A stretch of 64,000 bases of DNA. It comes from Aquabacterium lacunae (GTDB lineage: Bacteria > Pseudomonadota > Gammaproteobacteria > Burkholderiales > Burkholderiaceae_C). The position numbers and the translations under genes were made by a program. Under the pieces are notes generated by a model that saw nothing but the letters and a program-made list of their open reading frames with translations, made no database searches and was not told the origin of the DNA. Of this stretch, positions 9,454 through 21,300 are shown in pieces. Location of the stretch: positions 62,001 through 126,000 of the forward strand of contig NZ_SIXI01000004.1 of NCBI RefSeq assembly GCF_004310865.1. The letters run 5' to 3'. Positions within the stretch are counted from its first letter, which is position 1. Each line of letters begins with the position of its first letter.

Positions 9454-10701
9454 TCATTGCAGGCCCATGCAGTTGGCGTAGAACGAGGTGGTGCCCGGCC
9501 AGTCCGAGAACACCCCCATCACGCCCACATCGCGGGCCAGCACATCCAGCACGCGCATCGTGTCGCCTTCACGGCTGACGGCGCTGTCGAAGCTCTGGAA
9601 GTAAAAGCCGTTGTTGCCGTCGGCCAGGATGCCACTGCGCTCCAGGCTCCAGGTGATCAGCTTCAGGCCTGCAGCACGGGCATCGCGAGCGGCTTGCGAG
9701 GGCACGATGCGCCCCTGCGAGTCGGCACCCAGCAGCGCGAAGATGGGCGGCGCCCAGATGTTGATGCCCTGGGCCTTGTAGCCGGCCAGTTCGGCGGCGG
9801 TGGGCAGGTCGGCGGCGGTGTTGGCATCGTCCAGGTACACGGCCTGGCGACCAAATGCGGGCTCTTTCTTGACCCAGTACAGCACATCGTCCTTGTTGAA
9901 CGATTGCGGGAACACGCGCGAGGGATGCACGCCCGCGGCCTTGTACTCATCGATCATCTTCTGGGCGTACTGCTGCTGAGACAAGCCCTCAAAGGGCATG
10001 GTCACCGATGGCGACTTCAGCTCCGGCGTCATCTTCACACCCAGCTGCTTGAACAGGGCGATGCTCTCGGCATGGGTCATCAGCGTGCCGCTGCTAGGGC
10101 CGCTGTACAGGTCGGTGCGCCAGGCAGCGGTGCCGTCCACGTACTCCTGGGCGGTCACGGCATAGGGGTTGAAAGCATCCATCTTGCCGCGCAGGGTCTT
10201 GAACTCGGCCAGGGTGATGTCGCTGGTGCGGCACTCGGCACTGGCGGGCTTGACCAGCTTGCCCGATGCATCGAACTGGGCCGGCACGAAGGGCTGGGTG
10301 CACTTGGCGGCCAGCGGGGTCAGCAGGATGTTGGTGGTGGTGTGCAGGTCGTTCTGTGCATGGCGGCACACCAGCTGCTTGTCTTTGGTGAAGGTGACAT
10401 CGCACTCGACGATGCCAGCGCCCATGCGAGCGGCGGCCGTGTACGACTCGACGGTGTGCTCAGGGAACTGCAGGGCCGCGCCGCGGTGACCGATCGAGAA
10501 GTCGGTGGGGCGCATCACATGGCGGGTGTCGGCGCAATGCTGCAGCTTGCGCTTGAGCATGCTGTCCTTCATGTCCTGCACCAGGAAATAGGGGCGGGGC
10601 CCCACCTGGACCGGGGTCGTCCAGGAAGCCAGGGCCGGCAACGCCGTGGCCGTCAGTGTCGCGGTCAGGGCCAGCAGGCCCGAAAGCTTCATCATGTTCA
10701 T
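9454..10701 (-). CDS. Exported glycerophosphodiester phosphodiesterase
   Basis: A 415-residue GlpQ/GDPD-family hydrolase that splits glycerophosphodiesters into an alcohol and glycerol-3-phosphate. A cleavable Sec signal peptide ([20 protein letters not shown], cut after ALPALA) sends it to the periplasm. The catalytic HRG motif is in [13 protein letters not shown], with ECDVTFTKD and a later MTPELKSP metal site. Family members of this size usually carry an insertion after the metal site, and one is visible here. I chose the ATG at 10701 because of a GGAG seven bases upstream; ATGs at 10695 and 10692 are alternatives. It is likely used for phosphate or glycerol scavenging. Confidence 0.92.
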   Translation of the reverse strand: MNMMKLSGLLALTATLTATALPALASWTTPVQVGPRPYFLVQDMKDSMLKRKLQHCADTRHVMRPTDFSIGHRGAALQFPEHTVESYTAAARMGAGIVECDVTFTKDKQLVCRHAQNDLHTTTNILLTPLAAKCTQPFVPAQFDASGKLVKPASAECRTSDITLAEFKTLRGKMDAFNPYAVTAQEYVDGTAAWRTDLYSGPSSGTLMTHAESIALFKQLGVKMTPELKSPSVTMPFEGLSQQQYAQKMIDEYKAAGVHPSRVFPQSFNKDDVLYWVKKEPAFGRQAVYLDDANTAADLPTAAELAGYKAQGINIWAPPIFALLGADSQGRIVPSQAARDARAAGLKLITWSLERSGILADGNNGFYFQSFDSAVSREGDTMRVLDVLARDVGVMGVFSDWPGTTSFYANCMGLQ

Positions 10702-10720
10702 GCAGGGTCTCCACAAAGGT

Positions 10721-10734
10721 CAGGCAAGTGCCTG
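10721..10734. promoter_or_regulatory. Inverted repeat upstream of GDPD gene
   Basis: CAGGCA-AG-TGCCTG is a perfect 6+6 inverted repeat 20 bp upstream of the phosphodiesterase start, in the gap before the second chemoreceptor gene. It may be an operator near the promoter or a small hairpin. No Pho-box-like direct repeat was seen. Confidence 0.3.
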
Positions 10735-10802
10735 CCAATGTGTGAGTCCCCCATGTCCGGGGCGTGACGCGCCCATGAAGGGTGCGTGACAGCCCCTGGC
10801 CC

Positions 10803-12359
10803 TCAAGGCAAGGTCGCGGTGCCTTGCAGCCGGAAAGCCCCCACCACCTGCAGCATGTCGTGGGCCTGGGCGCGCAGACCATCGGCTGCGGCGGCACTCT
10901 GCTCCACCAGGGCCGCGTTCTGCTGCGTGACCTGGTCCATCTCGGACACGGCCTGCTCCACCTGGCCCACCCCCTGACTCTGCACCTGGCTGGAGTCGCT
11001 GATCTCACGCACCAGGTCGGCCACCCGGCGAATGGCCTGCACGGTGTCATCGACCGTGCGCCCCGCCTCATCGACCAGCTCGGTGCCCCGCTCGACCTGC
11101 TCCACGCTGCTCGTGATCAGGCCCTTGATCTCTCGGGCCGCCTCGGCACTGCGCTGCGCCAGCATGCGCACCTCGCCCGCCACCACCGCAAAGCCTCTGC
11201 CCTGCTCACCAGCGCGGGCCGCCTCCACGGCCGCGTTCAGCGCCAGGATGTTGGTCTGAAACGCGATGCTGTCGATCACGCCAATGATGTCGCCGATCTG
11301 TCGGCTGCTGGTGTGGATGCCCTTCATGTTGTCCACCACCTGCTCCATCACGTCACCGCCGCGGCTGGCCGCCTGCGTGGCCGTCTCGGCCAGACCGCGT
11401 GCCTGCTGGGCGCTGTCGGCGTTCAGACGCACGGCCTGGCCCAGGTCCCCCATGGTCGAGGTGGTTTGCTGCAAGGCCCCGGCCTGGCGCTCGGTGCGCT
11501 CCGAGAGGTGCAGGTTGCCCTGCGCGATCTCGCGGCTGGCCACGGCCAGGGATTCGGCATTGTGCTGCGCCGACCGCACCATGTGGCTGAGCGACTGCTG
11601 CAGCTGCACCAGGGCCTGAGACAGCTGCGTGAGCTCGTCTCGTCCCTCAGGACGGATGGCCTCGCACAGGTCGCCATCGGCCATGCGGTTCACCGAGGCG
11701 ACCGAACGGTGCAAGGGCCGCAAGATGGAGCGGATGGTCACGCCGAACAGGCCGATGGACAAGGTGATGGTGCCCAGCAGCACGGCCCCCAGCACCCAGC
11801 GGCTGCCAGTGGCCACCTGTTTGAATCCCGCGGCACTGCGCTCGGCCTGCTGAGACGCCACGGCCACGGTCTGGTCGACAGCCTTGCGCTGAGCCACGTA
11901 CAGCTCGTTGAAGGCTGCCAGTTCCAGGCGGATGTCTTCGCTGCCCATGCGCTGCAGGTCCAGGGCCTTGGCCTTGGCAATGAAGGCCTGTGCCCGCTCG
12001 TGCTGGGCACCCAGCAGGCTGCGCTTGACCGCCTCGGGCACGCTGCTTTCCTGCTCCCAGTACGTCACACGGGTGTCGTACTCGCTGGCCAGCCGCTCGA
12101 TCTCGGCCTTGCCTTGCGCTGCACTCAGGCCGCCCTCGGCCAGTTGCGACAGCACCAGTCGCATTTCGATCAGGTACATCGGGGGGGGCAGGATGTCCGC
12201 CACCGCGTCCTTGCTCAGGCCCAGGTCTTCACTCAGTTCGGTCAGTTTGGCGGCACTGTAAAAGCCGGCGGCCACACACAGCAGCACTGCCAGCACATTG
12301 AACACCGCCAGTCCCAGCAGCCGCGACTGGAAACTGAACTGTCTGAGCCACCGCTCCAT
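10803..12359 (-). CDS. Methyl-accepting chemotaxis protein
   Basis: A 518-residue chemoreceptor. TM1 lies near residues 13-36 and TM2 near 195-217, followed by HAMP and a cytoplasmic signalling coil whose tip is nearly identical to that of the other receptor in this window ([20 protein letters not shown]). The periplasmic domain is a different helical bundle, so the two receptors probably sense different cues. I chose the ATG at 12359 (MERWLRQF) because GGGGA precedes it at proper spacing; in-frame starts at 12371 and 12407 lack a ribosome site. The C-terminus ([10 protein letters not shown]) has no CheR tether. Confidence 0.92.
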   Translation of the reverse strand: MERWLRQFSFQSRLLGLAVFNVLAVLLCVAAGFYSAAKLTELSEDLGLSKDAVADILPPPMYLIEMRLVLSQLAEGGLSAAQGKAEIERLASEYDTRVTYWEQESSVPEAVKRSLLGAQHERAQAFIAKAKALDLQRMGSEDIRLELAAFNELYVAQRKAVDQTVAVASQQAERSAAGFKQVATGSRWVLGAVLLGTITLSIGLFGVTIRSILRPLHRSVASVNRMADGDLCEAIRPEGRDELTQLSQALVQLQQSLSHMVRSAQHNAESLAVASREIAQGNLHLSERTERQAGALQQTTSTMGDLGQAVRLNADSAQQARGLAETATQAASRGGDVMEQVVDNMKGIHTSSRQIGDIIGVIDSIAFQTNILALNAAVEAARAGEQGRGFAVVAGEVRMLAQRSAEAAREIKGLITSSVEQVERGTELVDEAGRTVDDTVQAIRRVADLVREISDSSQVQSQGVGQVEQAVSEMDQVTQQNAALVEQSAAAADGLRAQAHDMLQVVGAFRLQGTATLP

Positions 12360-12464
12360 TGCATTCCCCATAGGTTCTGGGGGCATCTTTGCCCGTGGGG
12401 CCCACACCTGTGTTGGCCCTCAGGAGCGATATCGGCATGGAGCAGCGCGGTTTGACGGGAAACT

Positions 12465-13103
12465 TCAGGGAGCAATGCTCGCTTTTTCGGCCGTTTGGGG
12501 CTGGGCGAAGTACTGGCTCTGGATGACGATGACCATGTCAGGCCCGTCCTGGCTGAGGGTGACGGCCACCGTGCGCTCACCGCCCAACGACTCGGCCTGC
12601 AGCTTCAGTCCTTTGCCGTCATCGCCCGGTCCCTCGGAATAGGTACGCTCGCCCCGCCACAGCCCTCGCACCTGCTCTCGGTAGAAGTTCAGCACCTGGT
12701 CCGGGTGATCGCGCGTGAGCAGCTTGACCATGGCCAGCTGCCCCATGGGGGTCGAGGCCCGCATGCCAAACGAGGGATCCTGACGGGCACCTGGGTAGTA
12801 GGCCACCGACACATCGCTTTCGGTGGTCTGCGCGCCGCCGTAGGCCACCTGGGTGGCCGCACGCCCCTCGCGAGGCGCCTCTTTGACCACGGCGCCGGCC
12901 ATGTTCACCGCCACCGGCGGCAAGGCGCTGCTGGCGCTGCCACCTGGCAGCGAAGCGCCCGCGACAACAGCCGATGCCCCCGATGCCCCAGAGGCTGAGG
13001 TATCGCTCACGGACGGAGAAGGGGACAGGTCACAGCCCTGAATGGCCGCCAGCACACTGAGGGCCAGCACCACCCGCCGGGCGAGCCCGAGCAGAGGGGG
13101 CAT
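12465..13103 (-). CDS. Hypothetical lipoprotein
   Basis: A 212-residue predicted lipoprotein. The signal sequence ends in a lipobox, LAAIQGC, with the lipidated Cys near residue 22; no Asp follows at +2 in a form that clearly marks inner-membrane retention. A Ser/Ala/Gly-rich linker leads to a globular C-terminal half (residues about 90-205) containing VKLLTRDHPDQVLNFYREQ and ending with a beta-rich stretch. I do not recognise a named family. I chose the ATG at 13103 because GAGGT lies five bases upstream and this start gives a clean lipoprotein signal. It follows the PEP-CTERM gene on the same strand. Confidence 0.75.
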   Translation of the reverse strand: MPPLLGLARRVVLALSVLAAIQGCDLSPSPSVSDTSASGASGASAVVAGASLPGGSASSALPPVAVNMAGAVVKEAPREGRAATQVAYGGAQTTESDVSVAYYPGARQDPSFGMRASTPMGQLAMVKLLTRDHPDQVLNFYREQVRGLWRGERTYSEGPGDDGKGLKLQAESLGGERTVAVTLSQDGPDMVIVIQSQYFAQPQTAEKASIAP

Positions 13104-13118
13104 CGACACCTCGTTCAA

Positions 13119-13148
13119 TGGGTCACAAACTGATGGCAGTGTGACCCA
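13119..13148. promoter_or_regulatory. Perfect 9-bp inverted repeat upstream of lipoprotein gene
   Basis: TGGGTCACA (13119-13127) and TGTGACCCA (13140-13148) are perfect inverted arms around 12 nt, 15 bp upstream of the lipoprotein start codon. It could be an operator of the lipoprotein gene, a 5' leader hairpin, or the end of the PEP-CTERM transcript; no T-tract follows on the minus strand. Confidence 0.45.
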
Positions 13149-13208
13149 GCCCCCTGCCAATGCGCCACGGGGCTTGCCCGCTCGGGACTAGCCCCTGGTC
13201 TGGGCCGA

Positions 13209-13949
13209 TCAGACGCCTTGACCACGCCGTCGCCGCCAGCCCGCCACGCCCATGCACAGCGCACCCACAGCCGCCAGGGCCACACTGGAGGGCTCGGGCA
13301 CCGGGGTCACGCTGACCTGCAGGTGGTCCATGCCCCACGATTCGTCGTCCAGGTCCTGCACACCCGGTCCCTCCATCAGGAATGTGAGGGTGGCGGTGCT
13401 GGCCGTGTGGGCCAGGCCCTGCAGGCGCGGCTCCAGAAAAAAGTCGTAGGCACTGTCGGTGTAAAACGGGCCTGACGCGGGGCCCGTGAACCCCAGGCTC
13501 ACCTTGCGGGCCAGTTCGCCCCCGGCCGGTGCCACATAGCTCTGCACCTGGTAGTCGGCCGCATTGGCGAAGCTCTCACGGAACACCAAGGCACCGTCGA
13601 GCGTGATCGACAGGAAGTCTCCCTGCGGGAACGTGCCGGTGCCATCCAGCGAATCGATCGCCGCCATCAGGAAACCCAGGCTGAGCTCGGTGTGGGCTGG
13701 CAGGCCAGCGAGCGTGAGCGTGACCAGGTTGCCCGTGGGCACTCGCAGCATCTGGCCGCTGAACGTCAGGCCCGTGGCGCCCAAGCCGGCAAAACCCTGA
13801 ACACCGGTGGTGGCCGCCACACCCACCGCCAGCCCGGCGGGTATACCCGCTTCGAAATCGGTGCTGAACACCGTGGCGGCCTGGGCACTCTGGCCCAGTG
13901 CACACGCCATCGCCAGGGCCACCGCCCCCGCCTTGTAACGCACAGTCAT
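13209..13949 (-). CDS. PEP-CTERM sorting domain protein
   Basis: A 246-residue exported protein with an N-terminal Sec signal (cut near SAQA-ATVF). Its C-terminal sorting tail has the PEP motif VPEPSSVAL, a hydrophobic helix and the basic end WRRRRGQGV. Such proteins are processed by an exosortase (EpsH/XrtA type) and delivered to the cell surface or exopolysaccharide matrix. The body is beta-rich and of unknown function. No exosortase gene is in the window, but an EpsE-type export gene is at 43 kb. A second PEP-CTERM protein is at 35.4 kb. Confidence 0.9.
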   Translation of the reverse strand: MTVRYKAGAVALAMACALGQSAQAATVFSTDFEAGIPAGLAVGVAATTGVQGFAGLGATGLTFSGQMLRVPTGNLVTLTLAGLPAHTELSLGFLMAAIDSLDGTGTFPQGDFLSITLDGALVFRESFANAADYQVQSYVAPAGGELARKVSLGFTGPASGPFYTDSAYDFFLEPRLQGLAHTASTATLTFLMEGPGVQDLDDESWGMDHLQVSVTPVPEPSSVALAAVGALCMGVAGWRRRRGQGV

Positions 13950-14010
13950 GCTGAAAACCTCCCTGTGAAGGCTTCACGATAGCGGGCGCTGTGCGCGCTT
14001 CACATCCCTA

Positions 14011-14036
14011 AAATGAAAGCGGCCCCGAAGGGCCGC
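14011..14036 (-). terminator. Intrinsic terminator of glnS
   Basis: Read on the minus strand, GCGGCCC-TTCG-GGGCCGC forms a 7-bp stem with a very stable UUCG loop, followed directly by TTTCATTT. It starts seven bases after the glnS stop codon and is the clearest rho-independent terminator in the window. Confidence 0.85.
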
Positions 14037-14042
14037 CTGCCG

Positions 14043-15857
<1,815 letters not shown>

Positions 15858-15968
15858 GGGGGATGTGTGCAAAGGATTGCCTCGATTCTATCGACCAGGG
15901 GACACCCCTCGCACTCGGTCTCCAAGAGGTCGCCACAAGCACCGGATTGCGGGGAGTGCCAACAGCCA

Positions 15969-15979
15969 CCACATTGTGG
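15969..15979. promoter_or_regulatory. CCACA-T-TGTGG palindrome in glnS/oxygenase divergent region
   Basis: A perfect 5+5 palindrome lies in the 209-bp gap between the divergent glnS and DUF2236 genes, 112 bp from the glnS start and 88 bp from the other. The gap is less GC-rich than its neighbours and probably holds both promoters. An operator role is only a guess. Confidence 0.3.
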
Positions 15980-16066
15980 AAAATTCAAGCAAAGCCTCAA
16001 GAGGCATGCTGTAACCATCGCCTCGGCGGTGGTGGTTCAAAAACTTTGGACACGAGGGATGCGCCG

Positions 16067-17380
16067 ATGCGGTTGCGGCGACCACCACGCGAGACCCTGG
16101 GCCCCATCGCGGGCCTGCCTGGGCGCCATGGGGCCAGTCTGCCCTCGGCCCGTCAGGTGACAGCCTTGCTGCGGGTGCTGTTGCGGCACCCGAACCCTGA
16201 GCCCGATGCGCAACAGTGGCGCAGTCTGGCCCAGGCCCTGACCCGCGGTGACCCGCTCGCCGACGCCGTGGCCCGGTGGATGAAAGACGCCGGACTGGCC
16301 CACAGCATGCCGATGCTCGAAGCAGCCCTGGCTCGCGGGGTGGATCAGGTCCCCGCAGCGCCCGAGGTGTTGAAGCGTTTTTTTGCCCAGGTCGACACGC
16401 CCCCGCACTGGCTGGATGTGAACCTGCTTGCACGGGGGGCGCAAGCCTCCAACCTGGCGGGCCTGGCCGGCACCGACATCATGCGTGACCTGGCCCTGAT
16501 GGCCGGCTACCAGTCATCGGCCATCAACCGCACGCTGGTGCTCACAGGGGCTTTGTCGCGCGGGGCTCAGCGTCGCCTGGCAGAAACCACGAAATGGTGG
16601 GTGGACTGCACCACCCCGGGCGGCATGGCGCGCTTTGCACCGGGCTTTCAGGGCACGGTCCGTGTGCGCCTGATGCATGCCCTGGTTCGTCAGCGGGTGC
16701 AGCATCTGCCCGAGTGGGATGCAGGCTGGCTGGGCGTGCCCATCAACCAGCAGGACATGCAGGCCACCTACCTGGGCTTTTGCGTGGTGTACCTGACCGG
16801 CTTGCGTTTTCTGGGCGTGTGGCTGCGCCGGGACGAAGTGCACGCCCTGATGCACCTGTGGCGCTACATCGGCTGGCTGATGGGGGTGGAAGACGAACTG
16901 CTGTTCGACGATTTCACACAGGCCCAGGTGGGGCTGTACCGCAACCTGCTGGCCCAACCGGCGCCCGACGACAGCAGCCGGGCCCTGGGCGCTGCGCTCA
17001 TGAACGAGCCCCTGCACACACCCTATGGCCACCGCTGGACCTGGCTCAACGGCTTGCGCGGCCGCTATGAACGAGCACGGCACCTGAGCATTTCACGGCT
17101 GTTCCTGACCAACCCCAGCATGCGCAGCCTGGGCCTGCCCGGACACGTGCTGCCCTGGTACCCCGCCATGCGCCTGCCCTGGAACCTGCTGGTGCATGAA
17201 ACTGCACGGCGTCTGCCCGGTGGACTGGATTGGCTGCAAGGCCACGGACAGCGCCAGCAGCAGGACCATCTGGCCACCATGTTCGGACGCCAGACTGCGC
17301 GTCTGGGCTCGGTGGATGAAGCAGGCGGCATGCCCGTCATCCCACCACGCCAGGCCGAGCCCCGGAAACGCACAGGCTGA
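16067..17380 (+). CDS. DUF2236 / MpaB-Lcp family haem oxygenase
   Basis: A 437-residue all-helical protein of the DUF2236 family, which includes fungal MpaB and bacterial latex-clearing protein Lcp, b-type cytochromes that cleave isoprenoid or rubber double bonds with O2. Visible family landmarks are RRLAETTKWW (the Arg...Thr segment lining the haem pocket) and RVRLMHALVR, whose His corresponds to the proximal haem ligand of Lcp. There is no Tat or Sec signal, unlike secreted rubber oxygenases, so it should act inside the cell on an unknown substrate. I chose the ATG at 16067, which has GAGGG upstream; the longer open frame back to 15848 overlaps the glnS start. It is convergent with the response regulator gene. 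Confidence 0.82.
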   Translation: MRLRRPPRETLGPIAGLPGRHGASLPSARQVTALLRVLLRHPNPEPDAQQWRSLAQALTRGDPLADAVARWMKDAGLAHSMPMLEAALARGVDQVPAAPEVLKRFFAQVDTPPHWLDVNLLARGAQASNLAGLAGTDIMRDLALMAGYQSSAINRTLVLTGALSRGAQRRLAETTKWWVDCTTPGGMARFAPGFQGTVRVRLMHALVRQRVQHLPEWDAGWLGVPINQQDMQATYLGFCVVYLTGLRFLGVWLRRDEVHALMHLWRYIGWLMGVEDELLFDDFTQAQVGLYRNLLAQPAPDDSSRALGAALMNEPLHTPYGHRWTWLNGLRGRYERARHLSISRLFLTNPSMRSLGLPGHVLPWYPAMRLPWNLLVHETARRLPGGLDWLQGHGQRQQQDHLATMFGRQTARLGSVDEAGGMPVIPPRQAEPRKRTG

Positions 17381-17401
17381 CAGCGCGCGATCCAGAACGC
17401 C

Positions 17402-18349
17402 TCAGGCACCCAAGGTGCGTGAGGCCATCGCGGCGGCGGCCGAACGGGTTTCCACACCCAGCTTCTGGAAGATGTGTTCCAGGTGCTTGTTGACGGTTCG
17501 GTGGCTCATGCCCAGGATCTCGGCAATGTCCCGGTTTGTTTTGCCTTTGGCCAGCCAGGTCAGCACCTCGGTTTCGCGCGGGGTGAGGGCTGGCAGCGGC
17601 TGGCGGCTGAGCTCGCCGCCCTCACTGGCATGGAAAGGCACGGCGCTGGCCGACTGCAAGCTCAGCAAGACCATGGTCTCACCCAGACCCGCAGCCCCCA
17701 GGTTGCGCGCCACCAGCACCTCGTCGGCAGGCCCCGGCGTGCCCAGACCGTGGCGCACCTCGTGCCCGGTCGGGCTGTTGACCAGGGATTGCATCCACTC
17801 GAATGGAAACGGCGCCTCAGCGGGCAGGTCAGGGAAGGCTTGCCGCAGCCACAGCTCGGCCTGTGGCGAGCGCCACGCCACGCGCAGGCGCGCATCGAGC
17901 AACAGCACCCCATGCCCACCGACATCGACGGCGTCGCGGGCCAGGCGCACCACACGGGCATTGCGCAAGTGGGTGCCCAGGCGGGCCAGCACCTCGTCCA
18001 CGCGCAAGGGCTTGACCACATAGTCCACCCCGCCGGACTCGAACCCGGCCACGATGTCGGCCGTCTCGGACAGGCCCGTCATGAAGATGACGGGCACGTG
18101 GGCCCAGGCTCCGCGGGCCTTGATGCGCCGACAAGTCTCGAAGCCATCCAGCCCGGGCATCACGGCATCCAGCAAGATGGCATCGGGCACCACCAGCTCC
18201 AGCCGTTCCAGGGCCTGCGCGCCATCCTGGGCCACCATCACGGTGTAGCCCTCGCTGGCCAGCGCCGTGCAAAGCATGCGCAGGGCATCGGGCGCGTCGT
18301 CCACGACCAGCACCGTGCCCGCATGCCGGTCAATCGCGGGAGACATCAT
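17402..18349 (-). CDS. LuxR-family response regulator of the amide/urea cluster
   Basis: A 315-residue two-component regulator. A receiver domain (residues about 10-125, phospho-acceptor Asp61 in LLDAVMPGLDG, conserved Lys in VKPLR) is followed by a PAS-like middle section (about 140-230). A C-terminal LuxR/FixJ helix-turn-helix (LTPRETEVLTWLAKGKTNRD, recognition helix near HRTVNKHLEH) closes the protein. The start ATGATG at 18349 lies inside the 3' end of the hybrid kinase gene (20-bp overlap, with GAGGA upstream), so the two are translationally coupled partners. I infer that it activates urtA and amiE through the TACGT-N6-ACGTA sites. Confidence 0.92.
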   Translation of the reverse strand: MMSPAIDRHAGTVLVVDDAPDALRMLCTALASEGYTVMVAQDGAQALERLELVVPDAILLDAVMPGLDGFETCRRIKARGAWAHVPVIFMTGLSETADIVAGFESGGVDYVVKPLRVDEVLARLGTHLRNARVVRLARDAVDVGGHGVLLLDARLRVAWRSPQAELWLRQAFPDLPAEAPFPFEWMQSLVNSPTGHEVRHGLGTPGPADEVLVARNLGAAGLGETMVLLSLQSASAVPFHASEGGELSRQPLPALTPRETEVLTWLAKGKTNRDIAEILGMSHRTVNKHLEHIFQKLGVETRSAAAAMASRTLGA

Positions 18350-21300
18350 CGGGGTCCTCTTGGGGGTTGGCATGGGCCAGCGCCTGCTGCAACCCATCGA
18401 AATCCAGGTCATGGGCCAGCCGGCGCCAGTGCGCCAGATGCTCGCGCCAGGCCATGGGACAGGCTGCTTCGTCTTCCAGGCAACGCTGCAGTCCACTGAG
18501 CTCGCCTCGGCGCGCCATCTGGTGCACGTGGCGCCACCAACGCAGTGCACCCGGCTCGACAGCATCGGCGTGTGCAGCCACAGGTGGCGGGGTGCGCACG
18601 GGCAGGGTCAGTGCGGCATCGACCAGCGGGCGTCGGGGCTCACCCCGGATCCACACCAGCTTCAGGTGCCGGGCCAGCACGTCCAGCAGTTCCGACTCGA
18701 TCACGGGCTTGGCCACAAAGGCCTGGCAATTGGCGGCCGTCAGGTTCTCGGGCCTGTTGTCGAACACGTTGGCCGACACCATGATGATGGGGACCTCGCT
18801 CCAACCTGCCGCTCGGGCTTCTCGCGCGGTGCGCCAGCCGTCGAGGTCGTCCATGCTCACGTCCAGCAACAACGCATCGGGGCGAACCTCCGGGAGCCGC
18901 TCCAGGCATTCCTGCCCACTGGCCGCCTCCCGCACCACAAAGCCCAAGGGCATCAGCAATCCCGCCAACAGGTGCCGGTGCATGGGCTGGTCGTCGACCA
19001 CCAGCAGGGTCTTGCGGGGGCCCTCATAACCGGTCACGGGGCGCAGACGCAACTGGCGGCTGGCATCGTCGCGCGTGCCCGAAGCCCCGCTCGGTGCACT
19101 GGCCGACGCAGCGCCCAGGGCCGGGCCCATGGGCGCTGCGGGTGCCGCGATCTCACGCAGGTACAGGCGCGCACTGAAGGTGCTGCCGCCACCCTGCACA
19201 CTGTGCACACTGAGTTCGCCGCCCATCAGTTCGGTGAGCAGGTGGGTGATGGTCAGGCCCAGACCCGTGCCAGGTACCGCGGCACGACGCCCGGCGCTGC
19301 CCCGCTCGAAGGGCAGAAAGATGCGTTCAAGGTCTTGCGGTGCGATGCCGATGCCGGTGTCCACCACCTCGAAGCGCAGCACCTCGCGGCGCGCATCGAC
19401 CCGCAGCGTCACCTGGCCGTGGTCGGTGAACCGCACGGCATTGCTCAGCAGGTTCAGCAGGATCTGGCGCAGGCGGCGCGCATCGGCCTGAACCCAGCGT
19501 GGCACGCGCCCCAGGGTGGCCAGTTCAAAACGCAGGCCTTTCGCTTCGGCCTGGGGTTGCACCATGTGCACCACATCGTCCAGGAACTCGTGCAAGGGCA
19601 GCGGGGCCGGGTCCAGACGCAAACGACCTGCCTCGATGCGGGCCAGGTCCAGCAGGCCATCGATCAGGTCGAGCAGGTGTTCGCCGCTGCGCTCGATGGT
19701 GCGCAAGGCGCTGTGCCGGGTGGTCTCGCTCAAGCCACCCTTCAGCAAGATCTGGGTGTAGCCCAGGATGCTGTTGAGCGGGGTGCGCAGCTCGTGCGTC
19801 ATGCCAGCCACATAGCGGGTCTTGGCCTGGTTGGCCGAATCGGCCTGGTCCTTGGCCTGCTGCAGGGCCAGGTCGGTGCGGCGGTGGGCGTCGATTTCCT
19901 GCTGCAGCAACTGGTTGTGCCGGCTGGATTCATCCTGCGCCATGCGCCGGCTCTCAGAAGCCAGCACGATCCACCACGCACACACGGCGGCCACCATCAG
20001 CAGCAGGGCATACACCTTCACAAACGGGCTGGCCGGCAGCAGGTGCTCGGCCACATGGCCCTGGCGCTCGGCACTGAGCGCCTGCAGAACCCCTTCCTGG
20101 TAGTAGACCACCCCCAGCACCAAGGCGAGCAGCAAGGCAATCGACAGGAACACCACGAGGTAGTGGCCCACGCGCACATTCACCAGGTCGGCCCATCGCG
20201 GCGGCAGGACCGCGGTCAGCCCGCCACTGACCTGCTCGGCTGCCCTCGAACGGCTCTTGCACCGGTCATGGCAGCGCGACTCCAATGTGCAGCACAGCGA
20301 ACAGATGGGGGCGTCATAGGCCGGGCAGCCCGCCATGTCATCGACCTCGAAGGCGTTCTCGCACACACAGCAGCGCAGGGTCTTGCCGGGTGCGCCCATG
20401 GCCTCGGGCGGTCTGGCCAGGTAGTAGCGGCCTTGGGTGTACCAGGCCAGCAGCGGCGACAGCGCCATGGCAATGAACAGGGCGATCAAGGGCGACCAGG
20501 GCACCACCGCAGCGCCCATGAAGCCCGAATGGCAGACCACGGCCACCACCGCGCCGGCCAGCGTGGCACACAGCCCCACCGGGTTCAGGTCGTACAGGTA
20601 GGCGCGCTTGAACTCGATGCCGGCGGGCGACCAGCCCAAGGGTTTGTTGATGACAAGATCGGCCACCAGCGCGCCCACCCAGGCAATGGCCACGTTGCTG
20701 TAAAGGCCCAGCACGCTTTCCAGCGCGCTGAAAACGCCCAACGTCATGAGCAGCACGGCCATCAGCACGTTGAAGACGAGCCACACCACGCGGCCCGGGT
20801 GGCTGTGCGTCAGCCTTGCGAAAAAGTTCGACCACGCGAGAGAGCCCGCATAGGCATTGGTCACATTGATCTTGACCTGCGACACGATCACGAACACCAC
20901 CGTGGCCGCCAGCGCCCAGCCCGACGAAGGAAACACCTCTTCGAAGCCCGCCAGGTACATCTGCGTGGGCTCGATGGCCTTGTCCACGGGCACCTCGTGC
21001 TGCAGGGCCAGGAAGGCCAGGAAGGCGCCGGCCATCATCTTGAGCATGCCGGGAATGATCCAGCCGGGGCCCGCCACCAGCACGGCCGTCCACCACTTCA
21101 CACGGTTCTCGCGGGTCTTTTCGGGCAGGAAACGCAGGAAGTCGACCTGCTCGCCCACCTGCACCACCAGCGAAAAGGCCACCGTGGCGGCCAGCCCGAA
21201 GGCCCCCATGTCGAAGTCGGCATGCCCGGTGCTGCGCCCGGCCAGCGACGTGAACTCGCTGTATGCCTCGGGGCGGTGCCAGGCCACGGCCACGAAAGGG

